Shown here piece after piece: positions 61,242 to 64,000 of a stretch of DNA of 64,000 nt (position 1 is the first letter of the stretch; each line of letters begins with the position of its first letter). The translations under genes were made by a program, and so were the position numbers. Under the pieces are notes generated by a model that did no database searches, was not told the DNA's origin, and saw only the letters and a list, made by a program, of their open reading frames with translations. The stretch comes from Lachnospiraceae bacterium (GTDB lineage: Bacteria; Bacillota; Clostridia; Lachnospirales; Lachnospiraceae): contig JAGAMF010000005.1 of NCBI GenBank assembly GCA_017624855.1, positions 248,001 to 312,000 of the forward strand, in the 5' to 3' direction.

Positions 61242-63881
61242 ATGAGTGATATAAATAAAGCCGAGCTTATGAGTGGTCTTAATGACGCGCAGGTGGCTGA
61301 AAGCAAAGAAAAATACGGTACAAATGAGTTGGCAAAGAAGGAACCGGAATCTTTATGGTCCATGTTCATCGGCGCTTTTAACGATATATGGATTAAGGTA
61401 CTTTGCGGTGCATTGTTGTTAAAAATTGTGCTTGCTGTTTTGGCAGCATTTATTCCCGCATTGTCAGGTGAAAACGATGTTATCGAAATTATCAGTATTG
61501 TTTTAGCCATTGGTTTGGCAACAGGTTTCAGTACATGGTCAGAGTACAGAAACAGCAGCCGTAGTGAGGCATTACAGGAAGAATACAGTAAAACCTACGC
61601 TAAGGTAATGCGTAACGGTAAATTGGTAAATATTCTTACCAGTGAAATCGTTAAAGGTGACACTGTATTGGTACAGGCCGGTGATAAGATTCCCGTAGAC
61701 GGCGTTATTTTTGAAGGTAAAATTAAGGTATCTCAGGCAGCTCTTAACGGTGAATCCAGAGATGAGACAAAAGAAGCGGCAGCTAATCTTGAAGAGGCAG
61801 AGTCAACCGATTATGGCTCAGCACATAAGGTATTTATGGGCTCCGTTGTAACATCCGGTGAAGGATATATGGTTGCTACTGTTATCGGTGATGATTCGGA
61901 ACTTGGTAAAATCAATAAGGCATTGACTGATGATGAAGAGGAAGAAAGAAAAGATACTTCCAGCTTGAAGCTTGAAGTTGTTGCAGCAGGTATCGGTAAA
62001 TTAGGTGTTTCCGCAGCTGCAATTGCAGGTGTTTTACACATTGTTTTAACTTTACTGAGAGCAAATGAAGCGGCTACCGTTGTAAGTATTTTATTATTGG
62101 TTGCTGAAGCGATTATGCTTATGGCATCTATCGTTATTATGGCTGTTCCCGAAGGTTTGCCCATGATGAACAGCTTGGTTCAGTCCATGAATACTGAATC
62201 TATGTACAAGAAGAATATTCTTGTAAGTCACAAGGCTGCGTTTTCAGACTCTGCATACATGAATGTGTTGTTCAGTGATAAGACCGGTACCATTACCGAA
62301 GGTAACTTATCATTGGTAGAGTTTATTACCGGTGACGGTAAAATTGTTGAGAATATTCAGGACAGAGAGTTTATTGAGGCAATTACCGTTAATAATCTTG
62401 CGAAGGTATCCTCCGAAGGTAAGTCCATCGGTAGTAACAACATGGACAGAGCATTATTAACTTATGCTTTGGAAAACGGATACGACGATTCCAAGAACGA
62501 CCCCGATAAAGTTGAGGAAATCAGCGGCTTTGATTCAGAGAAGAAGTGCGCTACCGCAACAATGAAAAGCGGTGTTGTATATTGGAAGGGTGCGACAGAA
62601 AATATTATCGATGAAGTTACACATTATATGATGCCCGACGGCGAAGTATGTGAATTCACTTCCGACAATAAAAAGCTTGTTGCTGAGCAGATGGTAGTAC
62701 AGGCTAAGAGAACAATGAAACTTTTATCTGTTGCTAAAATTGCAGACGGCAAGACTGTATTGATGGCAGTATTGTGCTTGCGTGACAATGTAAGAACCGA
62801 TGCAATTGAAACAGTTGAAATTCTTAATACAGCAGGAATTCAGGTTGTAATGGTTACAGGTGATGCGGAAGAAACAGCCATCGCCATTGCAAAAGAAGCC
62901 GGCATTTTGAAGAATGAAGGCGAAGATGTTGTATTGACACATGAGCAGTTGGAGAAGATGTCCGATGAAGAACTTCAGAAGATCCTTCCTAAATTGCGCG
63001 TGGTAAGTAGAGCAAAACCTTTGGATAAGAAGCGTTTGGTATCCATTTCACAGCAGATTGGTGATGTGTGTGGTATGACCGGTGACGGTGTTAACGACGC
63101 ACCTGCTTTAAAACAGGCAGACATCGGATTCGCTATGGGTGACGGAACCGCTGTTGCTCAGGAAGCCGGAGACGTTATTATCCTTAACAACAGTTTGACA
63201 TCTATTAAAGACTGTGTTCTTAACAGTAGAACTATGGCAAAATCAGTAGGAAAGTTCTTGATTTTCCAGTTGACTGTAAACATCAGTACTTTGTTGATGA
63301 ATATTATTGCACCGATTCTCGGTTGGACAGAGCCCTTCTCAATTGTTCAGATTTTGTGGATCAACTTGATTATGGATACTTTGGCAGCTATGGCATTCGG
63401 TGGAGAACCTATTTTAGACAGATATATGAAGGATAAGCCGGCATTAAGAACCGATAACATTTTAACTTCATATATTAAATCAGCCATCGGAACCAGTGCG
63501 GTGTTTATTACCTTGGGTTCTATCCTTATTTTGGAAAACATTGGCGGTATTACAGATTTCGTAACACCTGAAAATTGTGCAGATCCGGAATTGTATAAGA
63601 AGACATTTATGTTTGCATTCTTCATTTATTCTATTATCTTTAATAGTATGAATACCAGATCTGAGAAACTTAACCTGTTTGAACACATTAGTGAAAACAA
63701 GCGTTTCATTATCGTAATGGGTGCAATCTTCGTGCTTCAGACCGTAATTATTGAAATTGGTGGTAAAGTATTTAATACTACCATGCTTAATGTAAGAGCT
63801 TTGGTTGTATCTATGTTGCTGGCATTGTTAATCATTCCGGTTGATATGATCAGAAAGTTAATTGTAGTTAAGAAGAAATAA
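61242..63881 (+). CDS. Calcium-translocating P-type ATPase
   Basis: An 879-residue P2-type ATPase of the PMCA/SERCA-like bacterial group. It has the actuator motif NGESRDE (usual TGES), the ion-site helix motif AVPEGLP, the phosphorylation motif DKTGTITEG with Asp346, and the hinge GDGVNDAPALKQADIGFAMG. About ten membrane helices are visible. It would export calcium using ATP. Its position behind three calcium-binding TerD proteins suggests it sets the calcium level they sense. GTAGGAGG precedes the start. Confidence 0.93.
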   Translation: MSDINKAELMSGLNDAQVAESKEKYGTNELAKKEPESLWSMFIGAFNDIWIKVLCGALLLKIVLAVLAAFIPALSGENDVIEIISIVLAIGLATGFSTWSEYRNSSRSEALQEEYSKTYAKVMRNGKLVNILTSEIVKGDTVLVQAGDKIPVDGVIFEGKIKVSQAALNGESRDETKEAAANLEEAESTDYGSAHKVFMGSVVTSGEGYMVATVIGDDSELGKINKALTDDEEEERKDTSSLKLEVVAAGIGKLGVSAAAIAGVLHIVLTLLRANEAATVVSILLLVAEAIMLMASIVIMAVPEGLPMMNSLVQSMNTESMYKKNILVSHKAAFSDSAYMNVLFSDKTGTITEGNLSLVEFITGDGKIVENIQDREFIEAITVNNLAKVSSEGKSIGSNNMDRALLTYALENGYDDSKNDPDKVEEISGFDSEKKCATATMKSGVVYWKGATENIIDEVTHYMMPDGEVCEFTSDNKKLVAEQMVVQAKRTMKLLSVAKIADGKTVLMAVLCLRDNVRTDAIETVEILNTAGIQVVMVTGDAEETAIAIAKEAGILKNEGEDVVLTHEQLEKMSDEELQKILPKLRVVSRAKPLDKKRLVSISQQIGDVCGMTGDGVNDAPALKQADIGFAMGDGTAVAQEAGDVIILNNSLTSIKDCVLNSRTMAKSVGKFLIFQLTVNISTLLMNIIAPILGWTEPFSIVQILWINLIMDTLAAMAFGGEPILDRYMKDKPALRTDNILTSYIKSAIGTSAVFITLGSILILENIGGITDFVTPENCADPELYKKTFMFAFFIYSIIFNSMNTRSEKLNLFEHISENKRFIIVMGAIFVLQTVIIEIGGKVFNTTMLNVRALVVSMLLALLIIPVDMIRKLIVVKKK

Positions 63882-63896
63882 TATATGCTTTTAATG

Positions 63897-63936
63897 GGGT
63901 GTGCTCACAGTTAAGTGTCGCACACCCTGTTTTTTG
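63897..63936 (+). terminator. Rho-independent terminator
   Basis: An 8-bp GC-rich stem GGGTGTGC/GCACACCC with a 15-nt loop and the tail TGTTTTTT. Confidence 0.85.
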
Positions 63937-63945
63937 GGAGATTTT

Positions 63946-64000
63946 ATGATTGTATTTAATACGGATTTGGACAATACGATTATTTATTCATATAAGCATG
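63946..64000 (+). CDS. HAD-family phosphatase, start only (cut by window edge)
   Basis: Only 18 codons are in the window: MIVFNTDLDNTIIYSYKH. The DLDNT motif is the nucleophile motif of HAD phosphatases. GGGAG lies six bases before the ATG. A HAD phosphatase is a standard member of the Ter biosynthetic module, so it is probably the last enzyme of the pathway begun by the phosphoribosyltransferases. Confidence 0.7.
   Translation, partial: MIVFNTDLDNTIIYSYKH

Noticed and set aside
1-64000. CRISPR arrays, insertion sequences and prophage genes
   Set aside because: No regularly spaced repeats of 20-40 bp, no transposase or integrase and no phage structural proteins were found; the only long direct repeat is the duplicated terminator.

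Overview
The window looks like a chromosome segment of a low-to-moderate GC, Gram-positive anaerobe of the Clostridia, most likely a Lachnospiraceae-type bacterium. This is inferred from AGGAGG-like ribosome binding sites, sigma-A promoters with near-consensus boxes, lipobox lipoproteins, a lone GerA-type spore germination protein, DUF6020- and CvfB-type proteins, and a cobalamin-riboswitch-controlled ECF substrate-binding component. No transposase, integrase, phage structural gene or CRISPR array was seen. Gene starts were chosen from visible ribosome binding sites where several were possible.

Region by region. 1-6000: a leucine-rich-repeat protein, two metallophosphatases, then a two-component system (response regulator plus histidine kinase) bracketed by two paralogous two-helix membrane proteins and a small repeat protein; 11-bp direct repeats lie in front of two of these genes. 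6170-7883: a HicA/HicB toxin-antitoxin pair under a perfect promoter-operator palindrome, then a GMP synthase lacking its glutaminase half, followed by an array of hairpins. 8479-10850: a cysteine-rich MarR regulator with a GNAT/C_GCAxxG_C_C fusion (metalloid-type context), then a lipoprotein made of four CxxC modules. 11000-29060: housekeeping and signalling genes (duplicated flavodoxin-fold protein, CbxX-type AAA ATPase, EAL phosphodiesterase, DUF6020 and acyltransferase-3 membrane proteins, soluble chemoreceptor, LysR/PQ-loop pair, HAD phosphatase, GerA-type protein, DegV) ending in a tRNA-Gln gene. 29114-34542: lipoproteins, including two paralogous beta-helix lipoproteins of very different base composition. 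34727-41034: acyl-ACP thioesterase, CvfB, WecG-type glycosyltransferase, the B12 riboswitch with DUF4430 and ECF-S genes, greA and lysS.

41030-42434: an Abi_2 (AbiD/AbiF-type, HEPN) phage-defence gene sits between two 52-bp copies of the lysS terminator, as if a defence cassette had been inserted with duplication of the terminator.

42573-64000: a long tellurium-resistance-type (Ter) stress island. It contains a soluble protease combining a ClpB-like AAA domain, a receiver-like domain and an FtsH-like AAA-M41 peptidase; a Ser/Thr kinase with a C-terminal membrane part; a PP2C phosphatase; the Ter biosynthetic module (TRSP phosphoribosyltransferase, StiP-type protein, ATP-grasp ligase, HpcH/CitE-like aldolase, and a HAD protein cut by the window edge); two YceG-like proteins, one fused to a trypsin-like protease; a rhomboid protease; TelA; three TerD proteins; and a calcium P-type ATPase. 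The parts suggest a stress system in which calcium-binding TerD/TelA proteins at the membrane are coupled to kinase/phosphatase signalling, proteolysis by three different protease classes, and synthesis of a nucleoside-like metabolite. The proteolytic branch is the part that looks least described.
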